From Algiphilus sp965216485 (GTDB lineage Bacteria; Pseudomonadota; Gammaproteobacteria; Nevskiales; Nevskiaceae), in the NCBI RefSeq assembly GCF_965216485.1, contig NZ_OZ244162.1:2170001-2234000 (forward strand): DNA of 64,000 nt. Reading direction: 5' to 3'. Under the pieces are notes generated by a model. That model did not search any database and was not told the origin of the DNA. It was given only the letters and a program-made list of their open reading frames with translations. Both the position numbers and the translations under genes were made by a program. Below are positions 16,099-25,928 of the stretch, piece after piece (position 1 is the stretch's first letter; each line of letters starts with the position of its first letter).

Positions 16099-19000
16099 TC
16101 ATTGAACGGGTGATCTTCTCCGGTAGCTCAGGTGATAGAGCGCGGGGAGCACGAACAGGGTGAGCAGCGTGCTGGAGAGGATGCCGCCAATCACTACCGT
16201 TGCCAGTGGCCGCTGCACTTCTGCACCGGTGCCGACGTTGAGTGCCATGGGCACGAAACCGAGACTGGCGACCAGCGCGGTCATGAGTACGGGTCGAAGC
16301 CGGGTGAGTGCGCCTTCCAGGATGGCCTCATGGATCTCCTTGCCATGCGCCCGCAAATCCCGGATGAAGGACAGCATGACCACCCCGTTCAGAACGGCGA
16401 TACCCGACAGGGCAATAATGCCGACGGCAGCCGAAATGGACAGCGGCATATCCCGTAACCAGAGCGCAGCCACGCCGCCGGTCAGCGCGAGCGGCACGCC
16501 GGTGAACACCAGCAGGGCGTCGCGCAGAGAGCCGAACGCACTGAAGAGCAGCAAGAGGATCATTGCCAAGGTGGCAGGTACGGCAATGCTCAGGCGCTGG
16601 GTGGCAGACTCGAGTTGCTCGAAGGTTCCGCCGTATTCCACCCAATAGCCCGCCGGAAGATCCACACCCTGTTCAACCGTGCGCTGGAGATCGTCGATAA
16701 AGGACCCCAGATCTCGGCCGGTCACATTGCTGGTGACCGTGATGTAGCGCTTGGCATTTTCTCGACTGATCTGATTGGGGCCAATGCGCAATGCGACATC
16801 GGCGACCTCCTGCAGTGGAACATAGCCGGGCGCGCCATCCGCAACAAAGATCGGAAGGCGCTTCAATGTATCCACATCGTTACGCCGTGACTCGGCAAGC
16901 CGGACCACCAGGTCGAAACGACGGTCTCCATCATAGATCTCACCCACGACGGCGCCACCGAGCGCGGCGCGGATCGTGTCCTGCACGTGACGGATGTCCA
17001 GACCATGCCGCCCCAGTGCAACGCGGTCGGGTTCGATACTGAGCACCGGCAGGCCCGCAACCTGCTCCATCCGAGTGTCGGAAGCGCCGTCAATCGTGCC
17101 CACGATTCCGTTTACGGTCTGCCCGAGTTCCAGCAACTGCTCCAGGTCGTCGCCGAAAATCTTGACGGCGACATCCGCCCGCACCCCCGAGATGAGCTCA
17201 TTGAAGCGCATCTCGATCGGCTGGGTGAACTCGTAGTTGTTGCCGGGCACTGCCTCCATGGCCACTTGAATCTCCGCTTCCAGGTCCGCCTTCGTGCGGC
17301 TCGGATTGGGCCAATCCCGTCGGTCTTTCATGATGATGAAGGTATCCGCCACTGACGGCGGCATGGGATCGGTGGCGACTTCGGGTGTGCCGATCTTGCT
17401 GAACACGTGCGAAATTTCCTCAAAGTCGCGAAGCCGCGCCTCAAGGTCGTTCTGCATGTCCACGGCCTGTGACAGGCTGGTGCCAGGGATGCGCAGTGCA
17501 TGCATGGCGATGTCGCCTTCATCCAACTGAGGAACGAATTCGGCGCCCAGTCGGGTGGCTAGCCACGCACTCGTGATCACCAACAGCAGCGCGGTCAGCA
17601 CCACCGGCACGCGGAACCGGAGCGCGATCTCCAGCAACGGTGCATAGCCGCGACGGATCACGCGCATCAGCGGGTTTTCCTTCTCTGCCACGCGCCCGCC
17701 CAACAGCACGGCGAGGCTGGCCGGCACGAAGGTCAGCGCCAGGATCAAGGCCGCGGTCAAGGCCATGATCACGGTAAGGGCCATGGGGCGAAACATCTTG
17801 CCTTCCACCCCGGTGAGCGTGAGGATCGGGATGTAGACGACCAGGATGATCAGCACACCGAAGGTCGCCGGCCGGATGACCTCGGTGGAAGCCGCGCGCA
17901 GCACTTCCAATCGCTCGCTCCGCGTGAGCAAGCTACCCGACTGGCGCTGTGCTTCGCCCAGTCTGCGCAGGCAGTTCTCCACAATGATCACGGCGCCGTC
18001 GACGATGAGGCCAAAGTCCAGGGCGCCAAGGCTCATGAGATTGCCGCTGACACCGGCCTGCACCATGCCGGTCATGGTGGCGAGCATCGCCAGCGGAATG
18101 ACTGCCGCGGTAATCAGGGCCGCACGGATATTGCCCAGCAACAGGAACAGGACGGCGATGACCAGCAATGCGCCTTCGGCGAGATTCTTCTGCACCGTAG
18201 CGATGGTCTTGTCGACCAGGGTGGTGCGGTCGTAGAGCGCCTCGACGCGTACCCCCTCGGGCAGTGATTTCTGCACCAGTGCGAGCCGCTCACCGGCCTG
18301 TTCCGCTACCACCCGGCTGTTCTCTCCGATCAGCATCATGACGGTGCCGAGTACGACTTCCTCGCCGTCCTTGGTCGCCGCACCGGTGCGGAGTGCGCTC
18401 GCTTCGAGCACACGCCCGATATCGCCTACGCGAACCGGTGCACCGCCCACGTCACTGATGATGACGTCTTCAATGTCGCTGACCGTCTGCAGGCGCCCTG
18501 GAACCCGCACGAGATTCTGTTCACCGCGCCGTTCGATATACCCGGCACCGACATTGTCGTTGCTGTTTTCGAGCGCGCGAATCAGCTGGTCGAGATTCAC
18601 TCCATGGGCGGCGAGTTTCTCCGGATCAGGCGCGACCTGATACTGCTTGCGGTAGCCGCCCACCGTGTTGACCTCGGTCGCGCCCTTGGTGAGGCGCATT
18701 TGGGGCCGGATGATCCAATCCTGGATGGAGCGCAGATCGGTGGCGTCATAGCCACTGCCGGGCTCCGCGGTGACGGCATACATGAAGATTTCGCCCAGGC
18801 CGGTGGCGATCGGCCCCAGGCTGGCCGACAAGCCGGCCGGAATGACATCACGCGCCTCCGCCAGTCGCTCGCTGATCACCTGCCGCGCGAAGTAGATATC
18901 CGTGCCTTCCTCGAAGACCACGGTGATCTGAGACAGGCCATAGCGAGACAGCGAGCGTGTGTAGTCCAGCCGGGGCAAGCCGGAAAGCAGGGTCTCCATC

Positions 19001-19203
19001 GGATAGGTGATGCGCTGCTCCGCTTCCAGCGGCGTATAGCCCGGCGCTTCGGTATTGATCTGGACCTGGACATTGGTGATGTCTGGTACGGCATCAATGG
19101 GTAACGACTGATAGCTGTAGATGCCAAGCCCTGCGACACCCAGCATGCCGAGCAAGACCAGCCATCGCTGTGCGATGGCGGTCGCGATGATGCGATCGAG
19201 CAT
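16099..19203 (-). CDS. czcA: heavy-metal efflux RND pump, CzcA type (HME divalent)
   Basis: 1034 residues. RND inner-membrane pump with TM4 signature DFGLIVDGAVIIVEN (about residues 395-415). In the heavy-metal efflux classification, DFG-x3-DG-x4-EN marks the divalent groups (Zn/Co/Cd/Ni, HME1-3), not the CusA group. TM1 is followed by PIDAVPDITNVQVQINTEAP, and the porter region by EFVPQLDEGDIAM. The last gene of a four-gene cluster czcI-like, czcC, czcB, czcA; AGGAGA lies just before ATG 19203. Expels metal ions from cytoplasm or periplasm through CzcC using proton influx. Confidence 0.94.
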   Translation of the reverse strand: MLDRIIATAIAQRWLVLLGMLGVAGLGIYSYQSLPIDAVPDITNVQVQINTEAPGYTPLEAEQRITYPMETLLSGLPRLDYTRSLSRYGLSQITVVFEEGTDIYFARQVISERLAEARDVIPAGLSASLGPIATGLGEIFMYAVTAEPGSGYDATDLRSIQDWIIRPQMRLTKGATEVNTVGGYRKQYQVAPDPEKLAAHGVNLDQLIRALENSNDNVGAGYIERRGEQNLVRVPGRLQTVSDIEDVIISDVGGAPVRVGDIGRVLEASALRTGAATKDGEEVVLGTVMMLIGENSRVVAEQAGERLALVQKSLPEGVRVEALYDRTTLVDKTIATVQKNLAEGALLVIAVLFLLLGNIRAALITAAVIPLAMLATMTGMVQAGVSGNLMSLGALDFGLIVDGAVIIVENCLRRLGEAQRQSGSLLTRSERLEVLRAASTEVIRPATFGVLIILVVYIPILTLTGVEGKMFRPMALTVIMALTAALILALTFVPASLAVLLGGRVAEKENPLMRVIRRGYAPLLEIALRFRVPVVLTALLLVITSAWLATRLGAEFVPQLDEGDIAMHALRIPGTSLSQAVDMQNDLEARLRDFEEISHVFSKIGTPEVATDPMPPSVADTFIIMKDRRDWPNPSRTKADLEAEIQVAMEAVPGNNYEFTQPIEMRFNELISGVRADVAVKIFGDDLEQLLELGQTVNGIVGTIDGASDTRMEQVAGLPVLSIEPDRVALGRHGLDIRHVQDTIRAALGGAVVGEIYDGDRRFDLVVRLAESRRNDVDTLKRLPIFVADGAPGYVPLQEVADVALRIGPNQISRENAKRYITVTSNVTGRDLGSFIDDLQRTVEQGVDLPAGYWVEYGGTFEQLESATQRLSIAVPATLAMILLLLFSAFGSLRDALLVFTGVPLALTGGVAALWLRDMPLSISAAVGIIALSGIAVLNGVVMLSFIRDLRAHGKEIHEAILEGALTRLRPVLMTALVASLGFVPMALNVGTGAEVQRPLATVVIGGILSSTLLTLFVLPALYHLSYRRRSPVQ

Positions 19204-19212
19204 GGTGTTCTC

Positions 19213-20460
19213 CTAGTGGTCGTGGCTGGCGCCGCTTTTTTCGATATCCGCGCGGATCAGAAAGCTGTTGCCGGTGACGTACTCTGTTCCTTTTGCAATG
19301 CCACCGAGCACTTCGACCCAGGTGTCGTCGCGAGCACCCAGCTCCAGCATCCGGACTTCATAGGTGTCGCCGAATCGCGCGTAGACCACATCGAATGTGC
19401 GAAAGCGCTGAAGACCCGAGCGCCGCACCGCGCGCGGCACCTCGCGTACCTCCACGATGACCTCTCCCTGCACAAACTGCTCAGGGCGCAAGGCGCCTTT
19501 CGGGTTTTCCACCGGCACACGGAGGTGCACGTTCTGGCGCCGGCCCGAGATGGGACTGATGCCTTCAATGCGACCTTCCGCCAAGAGCTGGCCATTGAGG
19601 TCACGCACCGTCACGGACTGGCCCTCAGCCAGGTCGCGAAGATCCTTTCCAAAGGCATCCAAGTGCACCCAGACCTGATCGAGATTCACAATCTCAAAAA
19701 GGGGGTCGGTTTCGGCCTGCTGTCCCACGGCTGCATCGCGCTTCAGCACCACACCTGCCAGGGGCGCGCGCAGTACCGTGGGGCGCAGGCTTTCACGCGC
19801 GACCACAGTTGCCAGCGCCTCGCCCTTGTCGACGGCGTCATAGAGCTCGACATTGATTGCCGTGACCTGGCCGGGGTAGGGGGCGGCCACGCGGGCAATA
19901 CGATGGGGAATCGCCTGCACACGGCCACTCAGTTGAAGGGTGCGATGCAGCGTGGCAGGGCCGACACGCTCCGTTGTGATGCCCGCCTCCTCTGCAATTT
20001 CCGCCGGTATACGGGTGCGGCCTTCGTGGCTTTCGTACTGCCATTGATAGGTACGCCCCTGATACTGAGCCTTGACGGTGACGTCGAAGGAGTGGGGCTC
20101 AGCCACCGGTTGGTTGCCACGCAGAAAATCATCCACGGCATGGAAGGTGACGACATCGGTGGCGCCTCCCAGGCGGTCCAGACGCACCTCGAGCGTCACT
20201 GCCTCCGGCGGAAGTGCCTGGCTCTCTGTGCTGGGCCATGCACGGTACTCTGCCGCCGTGCCAACGTCGACCAGGCCCAGCTCCAAGCGAAAGCCATTTT
20301 CTTCAAGCAGTCGGCCTCCATGGGGGCCGTGAGCAACCTCGTCCCCGCCAGATGAGCCGACGGACGCGTGACCACCACCGGCATGAGCGGCACTGAGCCA
20401 GAAAGCGCCCAACAGGGCCAGGATGCCGGCGAAGGTGTTGGTTTGGATGGAGCTTTTCAT
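19213..20460 (-). CDS. czcB: heavy-metal RND periplasmic adaptor, CzcB type
   Basis: 415 residues with a signal peptide ending near SAAHA. Immediately after it is a His/Gly-rich stretch (GGGHASVGSSGG, HGPHGGRLLEENGFRLEL), a metal-binding N-terminal extension seen in CzcB proteins. Next come the membrane-fusion blocks: lipoyl/barrel-sandwich YPGQVTAINVELYDAVDKGE and LRAPLAGVVLKRDAAVGQQ, then DQVWVHLDAFGKDL and the membrane-proximal domain near the C-terminus. Start overlaps the czcC stop by an ATGA, and czcA starts nine bases after it. Confidence 0.93.
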   Translation of the reverse strand: MKSSIQTNTFAGILALLGAFWLSAAHAGGGHASVGSSGGDEVAHGPHGGRLLEENGFRLELGLVDVGTAAEYRAWPSTESQALPPEAVTLEVRLDRLGGATDVVTFHAVDDFLRGNQPVAEPHSFDVTVKAQYQGRTYQWQYESHEGRTRIPAEIAEEAGITTERVGPATLHRTLQLSGRVQAIPHRIARVAAPYPGQVTAINVELYDAVDKGEALATVVARESLRPTVLRAPLAGVVLKRDAAVGQQAETDPLFEIVNLDQVWVHLDAFGKDLRDLAEGQSVTVRDLNGQLLAEGRIEGISPISGRRQNVHLRVPVENPKGALRPEQFVQGEVIVEVREVPRAVRRSGLQRFRTFDVVYARFGDTYEVRMLELGARDDTWVEVLGGIAKGTEYVTGNSFLIRADIEKSGASHDH

Positions 20461-21728
20461 TGTTCTCTCCTCATCGGCGCGGCAACCGCGGTGCCGGTCA
20501 GGCGCTCGATTTCAATGAGGTGGCGGTGGTAGCGGTACGCGGCATGAATGGCACGCCTGCGTTGGGCAATGAGATCGTCCTGCGCGCTGGCCAACTCGAT
20601 ATAGCCGTAACGGCCTCGGCCATATCCAGCCTGGATCGATTCCAGCGCAGCCGTGGCGGCTGGCAGGATGTCTTCTTGGAGCGCCTTTACTTCTGTTCCG
20701 GCGTGCACCATTTCCTGATAGCGCGCATATACCACCGCATAGAGCTCGCGCCGCACGACTTCGTAGCGCCGCTCCTGTGCCTGCGCCTCGGCCTGCGATG
20801 CGCGGATGCCAGGCTGGGCGCGTTCCGCGCTCCCCCAGGGCACCGACAAACCGAAGATCAGCGAGGTATCGTCCGTGCCCTCGCGTCGGCGTACACCGCC
20901 CATGACGCGGATATCCGCGCTCCCTTGTGCATAGGCCAGCTGCTGACGTGCATCGGCGATGCGTCGCTGCTCGGCAAGTCGTCGAAGCTGCGGATTGCCT
21001 TCGAGGGACCTGACGATGTCGCTCAAGGCTTCGGGCACCGGTAATGCGGACAAATCGGCTTGCGCCTGAGCGAAATCAGGCTCCCGCTCCCCCCAGAGAC
21101 TGGCGAGACTGACGCGCGTGGCCTTGAGCTCGTGTTCGGCGTGCTCCAGTTCCAACCGCGCATTGGCCAAAGCGATCTCTGCTCGGGCGCTTTCGGTCTC
21201 GGGCGCCGCTCCGGCCTTCACCCGACGATGGGCTTCCTTCTGTGCGGCCTCGGCGAGGGCAACCGCCGACTCGGCAACCGTCAGCAACTGCTGGTCGCGC
21301 ACTACGTGCATGAAGCGCTCTGCCACATCGGCCAGCAATTCGAGCCGATCGAGGTCGCGTTCGGTTTGTACGAGCATGCCGCGTGCATCAGCGAGACTGC
21401 CCCGCAGTACAGCCTTGTCTCCGCGCTCCAGCACGCGCGACAGGGTCAACGTCGTTTCCGCGCTCTTCAGGCCCGCGGTGCTGTCATTACCGGCGACATT
21501 TTCTACATCGAACCCCACCTCGAAAGGAGGCGGCTGCGCGGCTTCGTTTTTGCGCGCCAGGGCGGCGCGGCTTCGATACATCCACGTTTGCAATTGCGGG
21601 TTATCCGCCAATGCAAGGGCATAGGCATCGTCAAGCGTGATCGGGCGGCTGTCCGCACCGGCTGGCATAGCCATGACGGCCAGCAGGCAGGCGCCCAAGA
21701 AAATTCGGGGTGCCATTGGCATCTCCAT
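20457..21728 (-). CDS. czcC: heavy-metal RND outer-membrane channel, CzcC/TolC type
   Basis: 423 residues. Signal peptide ends near MPAGADS; then ITLDDAYALALADNPQLQ, the standard first helix of TolC-like outer-membrane factors, two long coiled-coil repeats and IQAGYGRGRYGYIELASAQDDL in the second half, as in CzcC. Forms the trimeric exit duct for the pump. First of the tightly overlapping C-B-A genes; preceded by the small His-rich protein gene. Confidence 0.92.
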   Translation of the reverse strand: MEMPMAPRIFLGACLLAVMAMPAGADSRPITLDDAYALALADNPQLQTWMYRSRAALARKNEAAQPPPFEVGFDVENVAGNDSTAGLKSAETTLTLSRVLERGDKAVLRGSLADARGMLVQTERDLDRLELLADVAERFMHVVRDQQLLTVAESAVALAEAAQKEAHRRVKAGAAPETESARAEIALANARLELEHAEHELKATRVSLASLWGEREPDFAQAQADLSALPVPEALSDIVRSLEGNPQLRRLAEQRRIADARQQLAYAQGSADIRVMGGVRRREGTDDTSLIFGLSVPWGSAERAQPGIRASQAEAQAQERRYEVVRRELYAVVYARYQEMVHAGTEVKALQEDILPAATAALESIQAGYGRGRYGYIELASAQDDLIAQRRRAIHAAYRYHRHLIEIERLTGTAVAAPMRREQ

Positions 21729-21776
21729 TCACAGTGAAAAACGCGATGCGTAAACGCATCGAAAGCACTGGAGATG

Positions 21777-22115
21777 TCAGGCGATGGGAGGACGGAAAGG
21801 GGGAGAGATAATCCCTGCGCGCAGATGCGGCGCCGTGCGCATAACCAGAGGGGCGCGACTCGGGGCGAGCATGGCTGGGAGTTGCATCGGTAATGCCATG
21901 CAATGGGCTGTGCATTGACATGCGTGCACATGCAGGCCTTCGGGATCACCCCACAGGTCTGCGCCCTCAAGATGCACGTGCGCCGCGGCATCCGAGTGTT
22001 CGACGCTGGCAGCGTCGTGCACTTCGAGTTCCGGCCAGGTGCTGACGAGCAGCATCAGGACCAGCGACCACAAAGCAAGACGCTCCAATCGCTTGTAGGG
22101 CAGGCGTTGTTGCAT
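21777..22115 (-). CDS. small exported His/Cys-rich protein (CzcI-like)
   Basis: 112 residues. An N-terminal hydrophobic helix (residues 12-26) is followed by a His-rich section (VHDAASVEHSDAAAHVHLEG, HVHACQCTAHC) and a Pro-rich tail. Small periplasmic His-rich proteins upstream of czcCBA (CzcI in Cupriavidus) have this same layout and position and are thought to modulate the system; similarity here is by layout, not by clear alignment. It lies 49 bases before czcC on the same strand and is probably the first gene of the transcript. Confidence 0.6.
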   Translation of the reverse strand: MQQRLPYKRLERLALWSLVLMLLVSTWPELEVHDAASVEHSDAAAHVHLEGADLWGDPEGLHVHACQCTAHCMALPMQLPAMLAPSRAPLVMRTAPHLRAGIISPPFRPPIA

Positions 22116-22178
22116 GGCGCCCGTAGCCTATCACCCGCGGAGGTGCTTTCCGTGATGTGTGTCAACACAGCGCGGCAA

Positions 22179-22198
22179 TATGGGACAGATGTCCCGTA
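22179..22198. promoter_or_regulatory. 20-bp dyad between czcI-like gene and MAPEG operon
   Basis: Arms TATGGGACA and TGTCCCGTA around GA, one mismatched pair. It lies between divergent starts (22115 minus, 22382 plus), so it could control either. No regulator gene is adjacent, so the protein that binds it is unknown; a TetR-like or MerR-like factor would fit. Confidence 0.45.
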
Positions 22199-22381
22199 TC
22201 CACCTTCAAATCGGCACGCGCTATGCTCCGCGCCCACCTTTCCTCATACCTTTGCCGTATGGCCCTTGATGCCCTCACCGATCAAGGCCCCGGCAACCAT
22301 TCACTATTGGCTCGGCCACTCCTGCATGCGTAGAAGCGAAGGTGGCAAAAGCCCCACCACAACGATACGGAGACACAACCA

Positions 22382-22804
22382 ATGACTTTCCCCATCTGGA
22401 TGCTTCTGGGATTCGCCCTCTGGACCATTGCGGTGCTGCTGTTCTCGGTGGGGGTCTACCGTTGGACACGGATTCTGACCGGCAGGGTGGATATCAAGGA
22501 ATTCCGTGGTGATGTGGTGGAGGGCGACGACTGGTATCGCAGAGCCATGCGCGCCCATGCCAACTGCGTGGAGAATCTCCCGGTGTTCGGTGCTGTTGTA
22601 TTTGCCGTGCACGTGAGCGGTGTCTCGGGCCCCGCGGTGAACGCAATGGCCGCCGCGGCGTTGGTGGCTCGCATGTTCCAGTCCGTGATTCATATCGCCC
22701 TGGTGCAAAGCAACCGCATTGCCTTTGTGCGCTTTCTGTTCTTCTTTGCCCAGCTGATCTGCTTCATTGGCATGGCCATCAGCGTGATGCGGCACGCGCT
22801 GTGA
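22382..22804 (+). CDS. MAPEG family membrane protein (second copy)
   Basis: 140 residues, four hydrophobic segments. RRAMRAHANCVENLPVFGAVVF is the MAPEG glutathione-site helix (Arg, Asn, Glu), and ALVARMFQSVIHIALVQSN the third. Its stop overlaps the start of the oxidoreductase gene as GTGA, so the two are translated together. The pairing with a quinone-oxidoreductase-like enzyme suggests a role in detoxifying lipid- or quinone-derived electrophiles (inference). Confidence 0.9.
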   Translation: MTFPIWMLLGFALWTIAVLLFSVGVYRWTRILTGRVDIKEFRGDVVEGDDWYRRAMRAHANCVENLPVFGAVVFAVHVSGVSGPAVNAMAAAALVARMFQSVIHIALVQSNRIAFVRFLFFFAQLICFIGMAISVMRHAL

Positions 22805-23763
22805 GAGCGGTTGTAGCCACAAGCGCCAGCAGGGGTGCCCTCCGCGTGGTGGAGTGCCCGGCCCCCAAGGCCGGGGCACGCGATCTCGTGGTCCGCGTAC
22901 ACGCCAGCAGCCTGAATCCGCACGACTGGAAATATCTGGGGTGGTTTGCCAGCAGTGCGTACCGCCTTGGACTGCCGCTTCCGCACCTGCGGCTGGGGCA
23001 TGACTTTGTCGGAACGGTGATCGAGACCGGTTCTCGTGTGCGTCACTTCCACAGGGGCGATGTGGTCTTCGGCATGAGTGCCAAGACTGGCGCCTTTGCG
23101 GAGTACGTCGCGGTCGACGAGCGCATGGTTGCGCTTAAGCCCAAAAACGTGGATGACGCTGTCGCAGCGGCCTTGCCCATGGTTGGCCTGACCGCATTGC
23201 AGGCCTTGCGCATGGCGCATCTGCGCGCCGGCATGTCGGTGCTGATCATTGGCGGTTCCGGTGGCGTCGGCTCCGTCGCCATCCAGATCGCTCACCATCA
23301 AGGCCCGCGGGTCACCGCGGTCTGCAGCGGCCGCAACACGGCCTTTGTGCGCGCTCTCAGCGCGGACTCCGTGGTTGATTACGAACAGGAAGACTGGCGG
23401 GCTAGCGGGACGGTCTACGACATCATCTTCGACACGATCGGCCAGGAGACAGTGGCGCGGATGCGGCCCGCACTGAAACCCGGTGGCTGCCTGATCTCCA
23501 CCGCAACGTCGGCCGCCAATGCGCTCACCACCCTGACATCGCGCGCCGTGGCGCGCTTTCGTCCTTCCGCCGTGCGCGCCGGCACCCTGCTGGCATTACC
23601 CCGCGGCCTGGACATGGCCGAGTTGCGCGACATGGTGGAGGCGGGATTCCTGAAGGCCCCCATCGACCGGCGCTACCGCCTCGAGCAGTTAGCGGAGGCC
23701 ATCGAATACAGCAAGACCGGTCGCGCGCGCGGGAAGATCGTGCTGCTCGTAGCCAAGGATTGA
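22801..23763 (+). CDS. NAD(P)-dependent zinc-free alcohol dehydrogenase/quinone oxidoreductase (MDR)
   Basis: 320 residues. Medium-chain dehydrogenase: ASSLNPHDWKYLGWF (the N-P-x-D/W block), RLGHDFVGTVIETGSRVRHF, GDVVFGMSAKTGAFAEYVAV and the nucleotide motif VLIIGGSGGVGSVAIQIAHH around residue 155. No structural Cys cluster and no catalytic zinc Cys, so a QOR-like, NADPH-linked enzyme. The GTG start sits inside the MAPEG stop (GTGA). Substrate likely a quinone or enone. Confidence 0.9.
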   Translation: MRAVVATSASRGALRVVECPAPKAGARDLVVRVHASSLNPHDWKYLGWFASSAYRLGLPLPHLRLGHDFVGTVIETGSRVRHFHRGDVVFGMSAKTGAFAEYVAVDERMVALKPKNVDDAVAAALPMVGLTALQALRMAHLRAGMSVLIIGGSGGVGSVAIQIAHHQGPRVTAVCSGRNTAFVRALSADSVVDYEQEDWRASGTVYDIIFDTIGQETVARMRPALKPGGCLISTATSAANALTTLTSRAVARFRPSAVRAGTLLALPRGLDMAELRDMVEAGFLKAPIDRRYRLEQLAEAIEYSKTGRARGKIVLLVAKD

Positions 23764-23811
23764 CCGCGACAGCGTCTGTGTGTGTGCTGGCGGTCGGCAT
23801 CAATCTCAGCC

Positions 23812-24726
23812 TCAGGGCCGCACTACCAACTCCACCCGCCGGTTCTGGGCACGACCCGCCTCACTCGTATTGGAGGCGCGCGGCGAGAGTGGTCCGACCC
23901 CATAGCCTTGTACCCGCGCCGATGGGATGGCATGCGTATCGACCAAGGCCTTGGCCACCGCGCGGGCGCGGGCTTCGGAAAGGCTGGCATTCAGCTCGAA
24001 GCTTCCGGTTGAGTCGGTGTGTCCAACCACCCAGACCTTCATTGCGGGGCGTGCCTCAAGGATCGCCGCCATCGCTGCCAATGCTTCGGCAGATTCGGCT
24101 TTGAGACGCGCCTCTCCGGTTTCAAAGTAGACCCCGGGAATGGCGACATGCCCGAGGCGGTCGAGGGTCTGGCCCAAGGCGTCGGGATCGACCTGTACGA
24201 GCCCCGTTTCCATGGCCTCGACCTCAAGGACCGTGATTTGATGATCCGCCTTGGCGACCGCGATGGCCACATACGCGCTGGCATCCTCGGCATCGATCCG
24301 GGCCGCCAGGTAGCCGCCAATGCCGGGCAAATGGATCGTGCCGTTGAATCGTCCCCAGCGGCTTCCCGCATAGGAGGGGCCGCAGGCCTTGTCGCGGCAG
24401 GTGAAGAGGATTTCACCGCCTGCGCCCACAAGCGCCTGCTGATAATTGGCGAGGATCTCATGCGAAGAACGCTCGGGCGGATTCCGATAGCGAATACGCG
24501 TCAGCGTACCGGCAAGATCCATGCTCTCGAAATCGAGACTGTCTGCGACCAGCCCGGTGATGAGCCGATACTCCTGGTAGGCCGCTTCTTCGCGATCGAG
24601 CGCTACGGCGCCGGGATAGCGGCTGATCAGGGGGTGATCCTCGGTTTCAGCCGACCAACCGGGCAGAGGCAGCATCACCAAGATCATCAAGAGCGCACTG
24701 GCTCCCATGCGAAACACCGTGCTCAT
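23812..24726 (-). CDS. OmpA-family protein with DUF4892-like N-terminal domain
   Basis: 304 residues. Signal peptide ends near PGWSAETED. The middle region (PGAVALDREEAAYQEYRLI ... GGEILFTCRDKACGPSYAGS) resembles DUF4892, and the C-terminal OmpA domain has VWVVGHTDSTGSFELNASLS, EARARAVAKALVD, VQGYGVGPLSP and GRAQNRRVELVV, i.e. a peptidoglycan-binding fold. Start 24726 has a GGGGGGTGGAG element just upstream. An envelope protein of unknown role, convergent with the oxidoreductase gene. Confidence 0.85.
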   Translation of the reverse strand: MSTVFRMGASALLMILVMLPLPGWSAETEDHPLISRYPGAVALDREEAAYQEYRLITGLVADSLDFESMDLAGTLTRIRYRNPPERSSHEILANYQQALVGAGGEILFTCRDKACGPSYAGSRWGRFNGTIHLPGIGGYLAARIDAEDASAYVAIAVAKADHQITVLEVEAMETGLVQVDPDALGQTLDRLGHVAIPGVYFETGEARLKAESAEALAAMAAILEARPAMKVWVVGHTDSTGSFELNASLSEARARAVAKALVDTHAIPSARVQGYGVGPLSPRASNTSEAGRAQNRRVELVVRP

Positions 24727-24958
24727 ACTCCACCCCCCTAGGAAATGGACCACAAAAGTCGGGAGCCTGCGCGCATTGCATGCCCTCGGTGAAACTATAA
24801 GCCGAATCATGCAGAGGCCAGACGGCACCATGCTGCGGCATTGCAGCCCAACAATCTCCGACTTTCGGATGATTGAACCTTCATTCGCCCTGCGGTCCAA
24901 TCGTTGAGAAACGCTGTATCCGCGCCTCCACCGGCCTGTGGCCAAAGGACTCGATGTC

Positions 24959-25495
24959 ATGCAGTTCCGTCGTTGGGAAGACTTCGATACGCGGGCGGTG
25001 GAGCGTCTTTACACCGAAGTGTTCACGGCATCCGAAGGTGTGTCGGAAGGCAAGGTGATCGGGGCACTGGCACTGCGTTTGATGCGTGAGGTCTCCGCCA
25101 ATGACCTATGCGGCTTTGTCGCAACGGATGCGGAAGACGTCGTCGGCGCCATCTTCTTTTCGCGCCTGCGTTTCGCCACTCCGGTCGAGGCTTTCCTGCT
25201 GTCACCGGTGGCCGTAGCCACGGCCTATCACGGCAAAGGGGTGGGGCAGGGCCTGATCCGTTTCGGGCTTGATGCATTGCGCGAGTGGGGTGTTCACCTG
25301 GTCTGCACCTATGGCGACCCGAAGTTCTATGGCCGTGTCGGCTTCCACGCCGTGGATACCGAAACGATTCCCGCGCCCTTCGCGCTGACCCAACCCGAGG
25401 GTTGGCTATGTCAGTGGCTGAATGAGGCGTCGCTGCCCTCCGTAGCAGGGCCGAGCCGTTGTGTGCCCCCCTTCGACAATCCAGACTACTGGTAG
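24959..25495 (+). CDS. GNAT family N-acetyltransferase
   Basis: 178 residues. Starts QFRRWEDFDTRAVERLYTEVF; the acetyl-CoA motif is LLSPVAVATAYHGKGVGQGLIRFGLDAL (residues 85-115) and YGRVGFHAV the C-terminal strand. Acceptor substrate unknown. ATG 24959 preferred because AAAGGA lies upstream; a GTG seven codons earlier is possible. Confidence 0.86.
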   Translation: MQFRRWEDFDTRAVERLYTEVFTASEGVSEGKVIGALALRLMREVSANDLCGFVATDAEDVVGAIFFSRLRFATPVEAFLLSPVAVATAYHGKGVGQGLIRFGLDALREWGVHLVCTYGDPKFYGRVGFHAVDTETIPAPFALTQPEGWLCQWLNEASLPSVAGPSRCVPPFDNPDYW

Positions 25496-25542
25496 CCACG
25501 CGCCATCACCGGCGCGTTACGGACAGAAGGCGGGGCTTCATC

Positions 25543-25863
25543 ATGCGAAAGCTGCATATTGCGATCTCGACCGATCGCATCGAGGCAACGGTGGCCGATT
25601 ATTCGCGTCGGCTCGGGGTGCCACCCTGTTCCTATATCGAGGGCGCCTACGCGTTGTGGCGGACAGACAGTCTGAATGTCTCAGTCCGTCAGGACCCGGA
25701 CAGTGCACCCGGCAGTCTGCGCCACCTGGGTTGGGAGGATCCCTCAGCCGAGGCGTTCACGCAGGACACGGACGTCAATGGCATTGTGTGGGAGCGCTTC
25801 AGCGCTGAGCACCAGGCCGAGGAAATCAACGCACTCTGGCCCGAAGCCCGCTACCGCCCCTGA
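25543..25863 (+). CDS. VOC/glyoxalase-fold-like small protein
   Basis: 106 residues. MRKLHIAISTDRIEATVADYSRRLG looks like a beta-alpha-beta VOC half, with a second strand set ALWRTDSLNVSVRQDP and SLRHLGWEDPS. Short, single module, so likely a dimer. Metal ligands are not obvious (only His5 and His in LRHLGW). Downstream of the GNAT gene by 47 bases, same strand. Confidence 0.65.
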   Translation: MRKLHIAISTDRIEATVADYSRRLGVPPCSYIEGAYALWRTDSLNVSVRQDPDSAPGSLRHLGWEDPSAEAFTQDTDVNGIVWERFSAEHQAEEINALWPEARYRP

Positions 25864-25928
25864 GCTTGAGGAAAGGCAGCGGCCTGGAAGGGCCGCAAAG
25901 CCGGCGGACCGGCCTTGCGGCCACAGCA

